DNA of 64,000 bases from Acidimicrobiales bacterium. GTDB taxonomy: Bacteria > Actinomycetota > Acidimicrobiia > Acidimicrobiales > Iamiaceae. A program made the position numbers and the translations under genes. The DNA is taken from contig DASQKY010000016.1 of the NCBI GenBank assembly GCA_035630295.1, positions 1 to 64,000 on the forward strand, written 5' to 3'. Under the pieces are notes generated by a model. The model saw only the letters and a program-made list of their open reading frames with translations, was not told the origin of the DNA and ran no database searches. Position 1 is the stretch's first letter. Every line of letters begins with the position of its first letter. Shown one piece after another: positions 19,406 to 28,582 of the stretch.

Positions 19406-20604
19406 GCGCGCCGGCCATCGCCCCGCCCCTCATGCCCACCTACGGGGCGCCGCCCCTCACCCTGGTGCGGGGCGAGGGCACCCGGGTGTGGGACGACCAG
19501 GGCACCGAGTACCTGGACTTCCTCACCGGCCTGGCCGTGTGCAGCCTGGGCCACAGCCACCCGGCGGTGGCCCAGGCGGTGGCCACCCAGGCCCGCACCC
19601 TGCTGCACGTGTCCAACCTGTTCGGCAACGACGTGGGCCCCGAGGTGGCCACCACCCTCGACCGGCTGCTGGGCACCCCGGCCTGGGCCGACGGCTGGGC
19701 CGGCGACGGCCCCCGGGGCCGGGTGTTCTTCGCCAACTCGGGGGCCGAGGCCAACGAGTGCGCCCTCAAGCTGGCCCGCCGGTTCGGGGGCCGGGGCCGC
19801 CACGTGGTCGTCTCGGCCCTGGGCTCCTTCCACGGCCGCACCCTGGCCACCCTGCACGCCACCGGCCAACCGGCCAAGCACGAGCCGTTCCAGCCCCTGC
19901 CCCCCGGGTTCCGCCACGTGGCCTGGGAGGACATCGACGCCCTGGAGGCGGCCCTCGACCCCACGGTGGCCGCCGTCCTGTTGGAGCCGCTCCAGGGCGA
20001 GGGGGGCGTGAACCCGGCCTCGGCCGCCTACCTGCGGGCCGTGCGGGAGCTGTGCGACGTGACCGGCACCCTCCTCATGATCGACGAGGTCCAGACCGGC
20101 CTGGGCCGCACCGGCCGCTGGTTCGGCCACCACCACTTCGGCGTGGTGCCCGACGTGGTCACCATGGCCAAGGCCCTGGGCAACGGGGTGCCCATCGGGG
20201 CGTGCTGGGCCCGGGCCGAGGTGGCCGAGACCTTCGAGCCCGGCGACCACGGCAGCACCTTCGGCGGCCAGCCCTTCGCCGCCGCCGCGGCCCGGGCCAC
20301 CCTGGCCGAGCTGGAGGCCATCGACGCCCCGGGGCGGGCCGCGGCCCTCGGGGCCCGGCTGGCCTCCGGGCTGGCCGAGGTGCCCGGGGTGGCCTCGGTG
20401 CGGGGCCTGGGGCTCCTGCTGGCCGCCGAGCTCGACGGCCTCGACTCCAAGGCGGTGGCCGCTGCCGCCCTCCGGCGGGGCCTGATCGTCAACGCCGTCA
20501 CCCCCACCGCCCTGCGCTTCGCCCCGCCCCTCACCGTCTCCGAGGACGAGGTCGACCAGGCGCTGGACGTGGTGGCCGCGGCCGTGGCCGAGGTGGCACC
20601 GTGA
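19402..20604 (+). CDS. argD: Acetylornithine aminotransferase
   Basis: PLP enzyme of 400 residues that converts N-acetylglutamate semialdehyde to N-acetylornithine. Features: FLTGLAVCSLGHSHP near the N-terminus, NSGAEANECALKLAR for cofactor phosphate binding, LLMIDEVQTGLGRTG with the PLP-ring Asp, and the Schiff-base Lys in VTMAKALGNGVPIGACWA. The GTG start overlaps the argB stop (GTGA). A longer upstream open frame exists but lies within argB. Confidence 0.96.
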   Translation: MSAPAIAPPLMPTYGAPPLTLVRGEGTRVWDDQGTEYLDFLTGLAVCSLGHSHPAVAQAVATQARTLLHVSNLFGNDVGPEVATTLDRLLGTPAWADGWAGDGPRGRVFFANSGAEANECALKLARRFGGRGRHVVVSALGSFHGRTLATLHATGQPAKHEPFQPLPPGFRHVAWEDIDALEAALDPTVAAVLLEPLQGEGGVNPASAAYLRAVRELCDVTGTLLMIDEVQTGLGRTGRWFGHHHFGVVPDVVTMAKALGNGVPIGACWARAEVAETFEPGDHGSTFGGQPFAAAAARATLAELEAIDAPGRAAALGARLASGLAEVPGVASVRGLGLLLAAELDGLDSKAVAAAALRRGLIVNAVTPTALRFAPPLTVSEDEVDQALDVVAAAVAEVAP

Positions 20605-21494
20605 CCCGGCACCTGCTGGACGTGGACGACCTCGCCCCCGCCGAGCTGGAGGAGGTGCTGGTCCTGGCCCACGACCGCTCGCTGCGGCGGGTGCTGGAGG
20701 GCCGGGGCGCGGCCCTGCTGTTCGAGAAGCCGTCGGGCCGGACCCGCCACTCCACCGAGATGGCCGTGGTCCAGCTGGGCGGCCACCCCGTCTACGTGCG
20801 GCCCGACGAGGTCGGCATCGACGAGCGGGAGACGGCCGAGGACGTGGCCCGCACCCTGTCGCAGTACCACGGCGTGATCTGCGCCCGCGTGTTCGACCAC
20901 GGCGTGCTGGGGCGGATGGCCGCCGCCGGCTCGGTGCCGGTGGTCAACCTCCTCTCCGACGACGCCCACCCCCTCCAGGCCATCGCCGACCTGCTGACCC
21001 TGCTGGAGGCCGGGGGCCTGGACGGGCGCACCCTGGCCTGGGTGGGCGACTTCTCCAACGTGGCCCGGTCCCTGGCCCTGGCCTGCGCCATGACCGGGGT
21101 CGCGGTCCGGGTGGCCAGCCCCGAGGGCTACGGCCCGACCGACGCCGACGTGGCCCGGGTGGCCGCCCTGGGCGGCTCCCTCTGGGTCACCGACGACCCC
21201 GGGGCCGCGGTGGCCGGGGCCGACACGGTGTCCACCGACGCCTGGTACTCGATGGGCCAGGAGGCCGAGGCCGCGGCCCGGCGCCCCCTGTTCGCCCCCT
21301 ACCGGGTGGACACGGCCCTCATGGCCCGGGCCACGGCCGACGCCGTCTTCCTCCACTGCCTGCCCGCCCACCGGGGCGAGGAGGTCACCGACGACGTGCT
21401 GGACGGGCCGTCGTCGCGGGTGTGGCCCCAGGCCGCCAACCGGCTCCACGCCGCCCGGGGGGCCCTGGCCTGGCTGCTGGGGGTGCGGCCGTGA
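20601..21494 (+). CDS. argF: Ornithine carbamoyltransferase
   Basis: Transfers the carbamoyl group to ornithine to make citrulline. The protein has 297 residues, slightly short for the family. Domains: carbamoyl-phosphate domain with FEKPSGRTRHSTEMAV, the DAHPLQAIADLL motif, an ornithine domain with WVGDFSNVARSLALACA, and the substrate loop FLHCLPAHRGEEVTDDV. The usual STRTR carbamoyl-phosphate loop reads SGRTR here; the two arginines are kept. GTG start overlaps the argD stop (GTGA). Context in the arg operon supports the assignment over other transcarbamylases. Confidence 0.94.
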   Translation: MTRHLLDVDDLAPAELEEVLVLAHDRSLRRVLEGRGAALLFEKPSGRTRHSTEMAVVQLGGHPVYVRPDEVGIDERETAEDVARTLSQYHGVICARVFDHGVLGRMAAAGSVPVVNLLSDDAHPLQAIADLLTLLEAGGLDGRTLAWVGDFSNVARSLALACAMTGVAVRVASPEGYGPTDADVARVAALGGSLWVTDDPGAAVAGADTVSTDAWYSMGQEAEAAARRPLFAPYRVDTALMARATADAVFLHCLPAHRGEEVTDDVLDGPSSRVWPQAANRLHAARGALAWLLGVRP

Positions 21495-22006
21495 CCGCCG
21501 GGCCGCCCCGCATGGGCCGCACCCAGCGCCAGCACCTGGTGGCCAAGCTGCTGGCCTCGCACCGGGTCACCAGCCAGGAGCAACTCGTCGACCTCCTGGC
21601 CGCCGAGGGCGTGGCCTCCACCCAGGCCACCGTGTCCCGGGACCTGGTCGACCTGGGGGCCATCAAGGTCCGCACCGGCGACGGCGAGTCGGCCTACGCC
21701 ATCCCCGAGCTGCCCCGCGAGCAGCGGGCCCCCGACGACCACCTGCGCCGGGTGTTCGGCGACTGGGTGGTGGAGGTCTCCGCCACCGACAACCTGGTGG
21801 TCCTTCGCACCCCGCCGGGCTCGGCCCACGTGGTCGGCTCGGCCCTGGACCGGGCGGACGTGCCCGAGGTGGCCGGCACCGTGGCCGGCGACGACACCCT
21901 CTTCGTCGTGGTCAACGACCCCGACCGCCCCGTCACCGGCCCGGCGGCAGCCCTCGCCGAGCGCCTCCGCGACCTGGCCGGCCTCACCCCCAAGGAAGAG
22001 AGATAG
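21491..22006 (+). CDS. argR: Arginine repressor
   Basis: Hexameric arginine-responsive DNA-binding regulator, 171 residues. The N-terminal winged helix covers RQHLVAKLLASHRVTSQEQL and ASTQATVSRDLVDLGAIKV. The C-terminal arginine-binding and oligomerisation domain includes GSAHVVGSALDRADVPEVAG and GTVAGDDTLFVVVNDP, where the Asp pair binds arginine. GTG start overlaps the argF stop (GTGA). It likely binds the ARG boxes at 16149-16179 and 18460-18490, forming a closed feedback loop since its own gene lies in the regulated operon. Confidence 0.97.
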   Translation: MTAGPPRMGRTQRQHLVAKLLASHRVTSQEQLVDLLAAEGVASTQATVSRDLVDLGAIKVRTGDGESAYAIPELPREQRAPDDHLRRVFGDWVVEVSATDNLVVLRTPPGSAHVVGSALDRADVPEVAGTVAGDDTLFVVVNDPDRPVTGPAAALAERLRDLAGLTPKEER

Positions 22007-22011
22007 CACCC

Positions 22012-23214
22012 ATGCCCAAGCGCGTCGTCCTGGCCTACAGCGGAGGTCTCGACACCTCCGTAGCCGTGAAGTGGATGATCGAGCACTACGGCGTCGAGGT
22101 CGTGTGCCTGGCCGTGGACGTCGGCCAGGCCTCCGACGACTGGGACGTGGTCCGCGAGCGGGCCCGGGCCGCCGGCGCCGTCGAGGCCATCGTGGTCGAC
22201 GCCCGCCAGGAGTTCGCCGAGGACTTCGTGGCCCCCGCCCTCAAGGCCAACGCCATGTACGAGGGCCGCTACCCGCTGGTCTCGGCCCTGTCCCGCCCGG
22301 TGATCGTCAAGCACCTGGTGGAGACGGCCCGCTACCACGGGGCCGACGCCGTGGCCCACGGCTGCACCGGCAAGGGCAACGACCAGGTCCGCTTCGAGGT
22401 CTCGACCCGGGCCCTGGCCCCCGACCTGGAGGTGCTGGCCCCGGTGCGGGGCTGGGGCATGACCCGCGAGGACTCCATCCACTACGCGTACGACCACCAG
22501 ATCCCCATCCAGGCGACGAAGGAGAAGGTGTACTCCATCGACGACAACCTGTGGGGCCGGGCCATCGAGTGCGGCGAGATGGAGGACCCGTGGGCCGTGC
22601 CGCCCCCCGGCGTGTGGCTCCTGACCCGGCCCACCGCCACCGAGCCCCGGGACGTGGTCATCGGGTTCGAGCAGGGCGTGCCCACCTCCATCGACGGCCA
22701 GCGGCTGGGGATGCTGGAGGTCATCGAGACGCTCAACACGCTGGTCGGCTCCTACGGCTGGGGCCGCATCGACATGGTCGAGAACCGGCGGGTGGGCATC
22801 AAGAGCCGGGAGACCTACGAGTGCCCGGCGGCCCTGGCCCTGATCATGGCCCACAAGGACCTGGAGTCGATCTGCCTGGAGCGGGACCTCGACCGGGAGA
22901 AGGCCCGCGTCGAGCCCCGCTACGCCGAGCTCATCTACGACGGCCTGTGGTTCAGCCCCCTCAAGCAGGCCTTCGACTCCTTCGTGGACTCCAGCCAGGC
23001 CTTCGTCACCGGCGAGGTGCGGCTGCACCTGGCGCCGGGCTCCTGCGCGGTCACCGGCCGGCGCAGCCAGCACTCGCTCTACGACTACGAGCTGGCCACC
23101 TACGACGCCGAGGACTCGTTCCGCCACGAGGACTCGGCCGGCTTCGTGCGCCTGTGGGGCCTGGGCATCGAGACCTGGGCCGCCCGCCAGGGCTCGCTCC
23201 GGGACCGGGACTGA
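22012..23214 (+). CDS. argG: Argininosuccinate synthase
   Basis: Joins citrulline and aspartate using ATP. The 400-residue protein carries the PP-loop VLAYSGGLDTSVAVKWM at its start, HGCTGKGNDQVRFE, and the conserved tetramer-forming C-terminus. An unusually clear ribosome-binding site AAGGAAGAGA, overlapping the end of argR, precedes the ATG. This gene is separated from argR by five bases instead of overlapping, so its translation may be stronger than that of the coupled genes upstream. Confidence 0.98.
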   Translation: MPKRVVLAYSGGLDTSVAVKWMIEHYGVEVVCLAVDVGQASDDWDVVRERARAAGAVEAIVVDARQEFAEDFVAPALKANAMYEGRYPLVSALSRPVIVKHLVETARYHGADAVAHGCTGKGNDQVRFEVSTRALAPDLEVLAPVRGWGMTREDSIHYAYDHQIPIQATKEKVYSIDDNLWGRAIECGEMEDPWAVPPPGVWLLTRPTATEPRDVVIGFEQGVPTSIDGQRLGMLEVIETLNTLVGSYGWGRIDMVENRRVGIKSRETYECPAALALIMAHKDLESICLERDLDREKARVEPRYAELIYDGLWFSPLKQAFDSFVDSSQAFVTGEVRLHLAPGSCAVTGRRSQHSLYDYELATYDAEDSFRHEDSAGFVRLWGLGIETWAARQGSLRDRD

Positions 23215-24647
23215 TGGCCGACGACACGCCCGCCCCCGCCGGGGACGGGGACGCCGCCGAGGGCCGCACGCTCTGGCACGGCCGCTTCGCCGGGGGCCCG
23301 GCCGAGGCCCTCCTGGCCTTCACCGTGAGCCTCCCGTTCGACCGGGTGCTGGCCCCCGACGACATCGCCGGGTCGCGGGCCCACGTGCGGGGCCTGGTGC
23401 GGGGCGGGCTGCTCGACGGCGACGAGGCCGGCGCCGTGCTGGGGGCCCTGGACCGGGTCGAGGCCGAGCTGGCCGACGGCACCTTCGCCTTCGCCCCCAG
23501 CGACGAGGACATCCACACCGCGGTGGAGCGGCGGGTCACCGAGCTGGCCGGCCCGGCCGGGGCCAAGCTCCACACCGGCCGGAGCCGCAACGACCAGGTG
23601 GCCACCGACCTGCGCCTGTGGACCAAGCGGGCCCTGGCCGACGTGGCCGCCCGGGTGCTGGCCCTGCAGGAGGTGCTGCTGGACCGGGCCACCGAGGCCG
23701 GCGACGCCTACCTCCCCGGCTACACCCACCTCCAGCAGGCCCAGCCGGTGCTGCTGGCCCACCACCTGCTGGCCCACGGCTGGGCCCTGGCCCGCGACCT
23801 CGACCGCCTGCTGGCCACCCGGGCCCGGGCCGACGTGTCGCCCCTGGGGGCCGGCGCCCTGGCCGGCTCGTCCCTGCCCCTCGACCCCGAGGGCACGGCC
23901 GCCGACCTGGGCTTCGCCGCCGCCTTCGACAACAGCCTGGACGCGGTGAGCGACCGCGACTTCGTGGCCGAGGCCCTCTTCGCCCTGGCCCTGTGCGGCG
24001 TGCACCTGTCGCGCCTGGGGGAGGAGTGGGTGCTGTGGGCCAGCGAGGAGGTGGGCTTCGTCACCCTCGACGACGCCTACGCCACCGGCTCGTCCATGCT
24101 CCCCCAGAAGAAGAACCCCGACATCGCCGAGCTGGCCCGGGGCAAGGCCGGGCGCCTGGTCGGCAACCTGACCGGCCTGCTGGTCACCCTCAAGGGCCTG
24201 CCCCTGGCCTACAACCGCGACCTCCAGGAGGACAAGGAGCCGCTGTTCGACTCGGTCCGGCAGGTGCTGCTGGCCCTGGCCGCCTGGGAGGGCATGGTGG
24301 CCACCGCCACCTTCCGCACCGACCGCATGGCCGCCGCCGCCGACACCCCGGCCGCCGCCGCCACCGACCTGGCCGAGCTGCTGGTGGCCCGGGGCACGCC
24401 CTTCCGCGACGCCCACGCGGTGGTGGGCGACCTGGTCCGCCGGTCCCTGGCCGGCGAGGGGGCCCTGGCCGACCTGGTGGCCGCGGACGAGCGGCTGGGG
24501 CCCGACGCCGCCGCCCTCATCGCCCCCGGCGTGCCCGTCACCCGGCGCACCACCCGGGGTGGCGGCGGCCCCGGCCCGGTGGCCGATCAGCTCGACCGCT
24601 TCCGGGCCCGCCTGGCCGCCGACCGGGACCGCCTCCCCGCGGCCTGA
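23214..24647 (+). CDS. argH: Argininosuccinate lyase
   Basis: Last arginine enzyme, splitting argininosuccinate to arginine and fumarate. The protein has 477 residues, in the fumarase/aspartase superfamily. Visible: LWHGRFAGGPAEALLAF, LHTGRSRNDQVATDLRLW, HLQQAQPVLLAHHLLAHGWA and the signature GSSMLPQKKNPDIAELARGK carrying the catalytic Ser. The start ATG shares one base with the argG stop (TGATG). It ends the arg operon. Confidence 0.97.
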   Translation: MADDTPAPAGDGDAAEGRTLWHGRFAGGPAEALLAFTVSLPFDRVLAPDDIAGSRAHVRGLVRGGLLDGDEAGAVLGALDRVEAELADGTFAFAPSDEDIHTAVERRVTELAGPAGAKLHTGRSRNDQVATDLRLWTKRALADVAARVLALQEVLLDRATEAGDAYLPGYTHLQQAQPVLLAHHLLAHGWALARDLDRLLATRARADVSPLGAGALAGSSLPLDPEGTAADLGFAAAFDNSLDAVSDRDFVAEALFALALCGVHLSRLGEEWVLWASEEVGFVTLDDAYATGSSMLPQKKNPDIAELARGKAGRLVGNLTGLLVTLKGLPLAYNRDLQEDKEPLFDSVRQVLLALAAWEGMVATATFRTDRMAAAADTPAAAATDLAELLVARGTPFRDAHAVVGDLVRRSLAGEGALADLVAADERLGPDAAALIAPGVPVTRRTTRGGGGPGPVADQLDRFRARLAADRDRLPAA

Positions 24648-24683
24648 CCGGGGCGTCCCCGTGCCTCGCCGCCCCGCCCGCTG

Positions 24684-26753
24684 ATGGCCGCGCCCGCCGC
24701 CACGGCCCCCGCACCCCCGCCGGCCCCGTCCCCGTCCGACCCGGCCACCCGGGGCTACCGGCCCCACCTGGACGGCGTCCGGGCCGTGGCCGTGGCCATG
24801 GTCATCCTGTTCCACCTCGGCTACGCCTGGATCCCCGGCGGGTTCGTCGGCGTCGACGTGTTCTTCGTCCTCTCCGGCTACCTCATCACCGGTCTCCTGG
24901 TGGGGGAGGCCACCGGGCGGGGCACCGTGGGGCTGGGCCGCTTCTACGCCCGCCGGGCCCGGCGGCTGCTGCCGGCGTCGATCGCCGTGCTGGCCGCGGT
25001 CATGGTGGCCGGCCACCACCTGTTCGACCCGGTGCAGAAGCAGGCGCTGGGGTGGGACACCACCTTCGCCGCCTTCTACAGCGCCAACTGGCGGGCCGCC
25101 CTGGCCGGCGGCGACTACTTCGCCCCCGGCGACGTGCCCAGCCCCCTGGTGCACTACTGGTCCCTGGCCGTGGAGGAGCAGTTCTACCTGGTGTGGCCGG
25201 CCCTGTTCCTGGGCCTCTACCGCCTCTCCACCCGGGGCCGGGCCCGTGACGCCGTGGGCCGCCTGCTGGCCGCGGTGCTGGTCCTGGCCGTGGCCTCGGC
25301 CGTGGCCTCGGTGGCCCTGGCCGGGTCGTCGCTGACCTACTACGGCACCCACACCCGGGCCTACCAGCTCCTGGCCGGCGCGGCGCTGGCCCTGGCCGCC
25401 CGCCACCGGGGGTGGGCCTTCCCCGACACCCGGGCCGGGCGGGGGGCGGCCGGCGTCTCGGCCGTGGCCGCCCTGGCCGCCCTGGCCGCCCTGGCCCACC
25501 GGGTCACCGACGCCTCGGCCTACCCGGGGTGGCCCGGCCTGGCCGTCACCGGGGCCAGCCTGGCCCTCATCGCCGGGGTCGACCTGGCCCCGCCCGGCCC
25601 CGTGGCCCGGCTGGTCGGGCACCGATCGTTGGCCGCCGTGGGCCGGCTGTCCTACAGCCTCTACATCTGGCACTGGCCGGTGATCGTGTTCCTGCCCCTG
25701 GTGGCGGCCCGGCCCGAGGTGGACCGGCCCGGGCTGGCCGAGCGCCCGGCCCTGGTGGCGGTGACCGGGGCCCTGGCCCTGGTGTCGTACCTGGTGGTCG
25801 AGCGGCCCGTCCGCTTCCGGCTGGCCGGGGCGGCTCGCCCGGCGGCCGTGGTGGGCACCGGCCTGGCCCTCTCGCTGGTGGCCGGGGCGGTGGCCTACCC
25901 GCTGTTCCAGCCCCGGGACGACTGGGACCAGGCCGCCCTGGTGGCGGTGCGCGACCTGGCCGAGCCCGGCCGCTGCCCCTACTTCGAGGAGGACTGGCCG
26001 TCCCCGGCCGGCAGCGAGCCGTGCGTGCACCGCGACGGCGACGGCCCGGTGGTGGCCCTGGTGGGCGACTCCCACGCCCAGCAGTGGCAGCCGGCCCTGG
26101 AGGAGCTGGCCGAGGGCAGCGACGCCCGCATCGTCCGGGCCACCCGGGGCGGGTGCCCGGCCAACGACGTCGTGGCCTACGCCCTCCAGCCCGACGGCCG
26201 GAGGGTGACCGACACGGCCTGCGCCGAGTGGCGCCACCACGTCTACCGGGACCTGGTCGAGCGGTTCGCCCCCGACGTGGTCATCGTGGCCACCCGGTCC
26301 CACGTCCGGGGCCTGGTGTCGGGCGGGCGCGACGTGCACCCCACCGACCCGGCCCACCTGGGCCTGTGGCGGGAGGGCTGGGACTGGACGCTGCGCACCC
26401 TCTCGGCCGGCGGCGCCCGGGTGGTGGTCAGCGAGACCATCCCCACCCTGCCCGAGCGGGTGCCGGCCTGCCTGATCCGCCGGGGCCAGGCCGGCCGCCA
26501 CGCCTGCGACTTCCCGGTCGCCGCCGACGCGGTGGTGCCCCGCTACAACACGGCCCTGCGGGAGGCGGTGGCCGCTGTCCCCGCCGCCGGGGTCATCGAC
26601 CCGACGCCCATCGGCTGCCCGGGGGGGACCTGCCCGGCCCTGCTGGACGGGGTCATCGTCCACCGCGACGACAACCACCTGAGCGCCCGCTTCGTCCGTC
26701 ACCGGGCCGGCGCCTTCGCCGCCCTGCTCCGCACCGCCGGGGCCCGCCTCTGA
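24684..26753 (+). CDS. Membrane acyltransferase (acyltransferase-3 family) with C-terminal SGNH domain
   Basis: A 689-residue OafA-like protein. The first ~370 residues are the acyltransferase-3 membrane domain with about ten hydrophobic helices: the R/H motif in HLDGVRAVAVAMVILFHLGY, GVDVFFVLSGYLITGLL, RRLLPA and HYWSLAVEEQFYLVWPALF. Residues about 440-689 form an extracytoplasmic SGNH hydrolase-like domain with VALVGDSHAQQW (Ser) and DDNHLSARF (Asp/His). Such proteins acetylate cell-surface sugars. It sits between argH and argS without functional link. The start ATG is followed by a Pro/Ala-rich 35-residue lead. Confidence 0.9.
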   Translation: MAAPAATAPAPPPAPSPSDPATRGYRPHLDGVRAVAVAMVILFHLGYAWIPGGFVGVDVFFVLSGYLITGLLVGEATGRGTVGLGRFYARRARRLLPASIAVLAAVMVAGHHLFDPVQKQALGWDTTFAAFYSANWRAALAGGDYFAPGDVPSPLVHYWSLAVEEQFYLVWPALFLGLYRLSTRGRARDAVGRLLAAVLVLAVASAVASVALAGSSLTYYGTHTRAYQLLAGAALALAARHRGWAFPDTRAGRGAAGVSAVAALAALAALAHRVTDASAYPGWPGLAVTGASLALIAGVDLAPPGPVARLVGHRSLAAVGRLSYSLYIWHWPVIVFLPLVAARPEVDRPGLAERPALVAVTGALALVSYLVVERPVRFRLAGAARPAAVVGTGLALSLVAGAVAYPLFQPRDDWDQAALVAVRDLAEPGRCPYFEEDWPSPAGSEPCVHRDGDGPVVALVGDSHAQQWQPALEELAEGSDARIVRATRGGCPANDVVAYALQPDGRRVTDTACAEWRHHVYRDLVERFAPDVVIVATRSHVRGLVSGGRDVHPTDPAHLGLWREGWDWTLRTLSAGGARVVVSETIPTLPERVPACLIRRGQAGRHACDFPVAADAVVPRYNTALREAVAAVPAAGVIDPTPIGCPGGTCPALLDGVIVHRDDNHLSARFVRHRAGAFAALLRTAGARL

Positions 26754-26761
26754 GCGCGGGT

Positions 26762-26791
26762 TTGACCGCCGGTGGTGCCGGGCCGGACGAT
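26762..26791 (+). promoter_or_regulatory. Candidate leaderless promoter of argS
   Basis: TTGACC (26762-26767) and GACGAT (26786-26791) are 18 bases apart. The GTG start of argS follows five bases after the -10. This would make the argS transcript begin at or next to its start codon. No ARG-box palindrome is seen here. Confidence 0.45.
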
Positions 26792-26796
26792 GAGGC

Positions 26797-28551
26797 GTGG
26801 CCGACCCCCTCGCCCTGCTCACCGACCGCCTGGTCCCCGCCTTCGCCGCCGTGCGCGACGCGGCCGGGGCCGACCCGGCGGAGGTGCCGGCCCCGCCGAC
26901 GGTGCGCCGCAGCGACCGGGCCGACTTCCAGGCCGACGGGGCCCTGGCCCTGGCCAAGCGGCTGGGCCGGAACCCCCGGGAGGTGGCGGCCGAGGTGGCG
27001 GCCGCCGCGGACGTGGGCGACCTGGTGGCCACCGTCGAGATCGCCGGCCCCGGCTTCCTGAACCTCACCCTGGACGACGGGGCGCTGGCCGGCCTGGCCC
27101 GGGCCGCCTGGTCCGACGAGCGGCTGGGGGTCGGGGCCGACACCAGCGCCGGGCCGGTGGTGGTCGACTACTCGGCGCCCAACGTGGCCAAGGAGATGCA
27201 CGTCGGGCACCTGCGCTCCACCGTCATCGGCGACGCCCTGGTGCGGGTGCTGGAGCACCTGGGCCGCCCGGTGGTGCGCCAGAACCACGTGGGCGACTGG
27301 GGCACGCCCTTCGGCATGCTCATCGAGCACCTGGTGGAGGTGGGCGAGGACCGGGCCGTGGCCGAGCTCTCGGTCGGCGACCTCAACGGCTTCTACCGCG
27401 CCGCCCGGGCCAGCTTCGACACCGACGACGGGTTCAAGGACCGGTCCCGGCGCCGGGTGGTGGCCCTCCAGTCGGGCGACCCGGAGACGCTGCGGCTGTG
27501 GCGGGTGCTGGTCGACCAGTCCACCGCCTACTTCCAAGCCGTCTACGACCGGCTCGGCGTCCTCCTCACCCCCGACGACATCGTGGGGGAGAGCGCCTAC
27601 AACGACGCCCTGCCCGCGGTGGTGGCCGACCTCGACGGGGCCGGCCTGCTGGTCACCGACGACGGGGCCGAGTGCGTGTTCCCCCCCGGCTTCACCGGCC
27701 GCGACGGCGAGCCCCAGCCCCTGATCGTGCGCAAGGGGGACGGCGGGTACGGCTACGCCGCCACCGACCTGGCCGCCCTCCGCCACCGGGTCGACACCCT
27801 CGGGGCCCGGCGCTCGCTCTACGTCGTCGGCGCCCCCCAGCGCGACCACCTGGAGATGGTCTTCGCCGTGGCCCGCCTGGCCGGGTGGCTGCCCGAGGGC
27901 GTGGTGGCCGAGCACGTGCCCTTCGGCAACCTGCTGGGCGCCGACGGCAAGATGTTCAAGACCCGCTCCGGGTCGTCGGTGCGCCTGGTCGACCTGCTCG
28001 ACGAGGCCGTCGACCGGGCCGCGGCGGCCGTGGCCGAGCGCAACCCCGACCTGGCCGGCGCCGAGGCCGCGGCCGTGGCCCGGGCGGTGGGCATCGGGGC
28101 CGTGAAGTACGCCGACCTGTCCAGCGACCGGGTCAAGGACTACGTCCTGGACTTCGACCGGATGCTGGCCTTCGAGGGCAACACCGGGCCCTACCTGCAG
28201 TACGCCCACACCCGGATCCGCTCGATCTTCCGCCGGGGCGAGGTCGACCCCGCGGCCCTCGACCCCGCCGCCCTCCGGCTGGGGGAGCGGCCCGAGCGGG
28301 AGCTGGCCCTGGCCCTGCTGGGCTTCGAGGGGGCGGTGCGGGCCACGGCGGCGACGGCCCAGCCCCACCGCCTGTGCGGCTACCTGTTCGACCTGGCCCA
28401 GGCCTTCACCACCTTCTACGAGGCGTGCCCGGTCCTGCGGGCCGCCGACGAGGGCCAGCGGGCCAGCCGCCTGGTGCTCTGCGACCTCACGGCCCGCACC
28501 CTGGCCACCGGCCTCGGGCTCCTGGGCATCGAGGCCCCGCCCCGCATGTAG
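26797..28551 (+). CDS. argS: Arginyl-tRNA synthetase
   Basis: Class I synthetase charging tRNA-Arg, 584 residues. The N-terminal Add-1 domain covers about 1-110. The HIGH motif reads HVGH in SAPNVAKEMHVGHLRSTVIG near residue 128. The KMSK region is KMFKTRSGSSVRLVDLL. The C-terminal DALR-type anticodon domain begins near 450 with YLQYAHTRIRSI. The start is GTG, chosen because the reading frame with MADPLALLTDRLVPAF matches the family N-terminus and the promoter lies directly upstream. Confidence 0.96.
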   Translation: MADPLALLTDRLVPAFAAVRDAAGADPAEVPAPPTVRRSDRADFQADGALALAKRLGRNPREVAAEVAAAADVGDLVATVEIAGPGFLNLTLDDGALAGLARAAWSDERLGVGADTSAGPVVVDYSAPNVAKEMHVGHLRSTVIGDALVRVLEHLGRPVVRQNHVGDWGTPFGMLIEHLVEVGEDRAVAELSVGDLNGFYRAARASFDTDDGFKDRSRRRVVALQSGDPETLRLWRVLVDQSTAYFQAVYDRLGVLLTPDDIVGESAYNDALPAVVADLDGAGLLVTDDGAECVFPPGFTGRDGEPQPLIVRKGDGGYGYAATDLAALRHRVDTLGARRSLYVVGAPQRDHLEMVFAVARLAGWLPEGVVAEHVPFGNLLGADGKMFKTRSGSSVRLVDLLDEAVDRAAAAVAERNPDLAGAEAAAVARAVGIGAVKYADLSSDRVKDYVLDFDRMLAFEGNTGPYLQYAHTRIRSIFRRGEVDPAALDPAALRLGERPERELALALLGFEGAVRATAATAQPHRLCGYLFDLAQAFTTFYEACPVLRAADEGQRASRLVLCDLTARTLATGLGLLGIEAPPRM

Positions 28552-28582
28552 CGCCCTCGGCGGCCGTCCCCGCGGCGGCCGG

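Noticed and set aside
28552-28582. GC-rich hairpin between convergent argS and MFS genes as terminator
   Set aside because: Pairing is imperfect and no T-tract is present; similar GC pairings occur by chance throughout.
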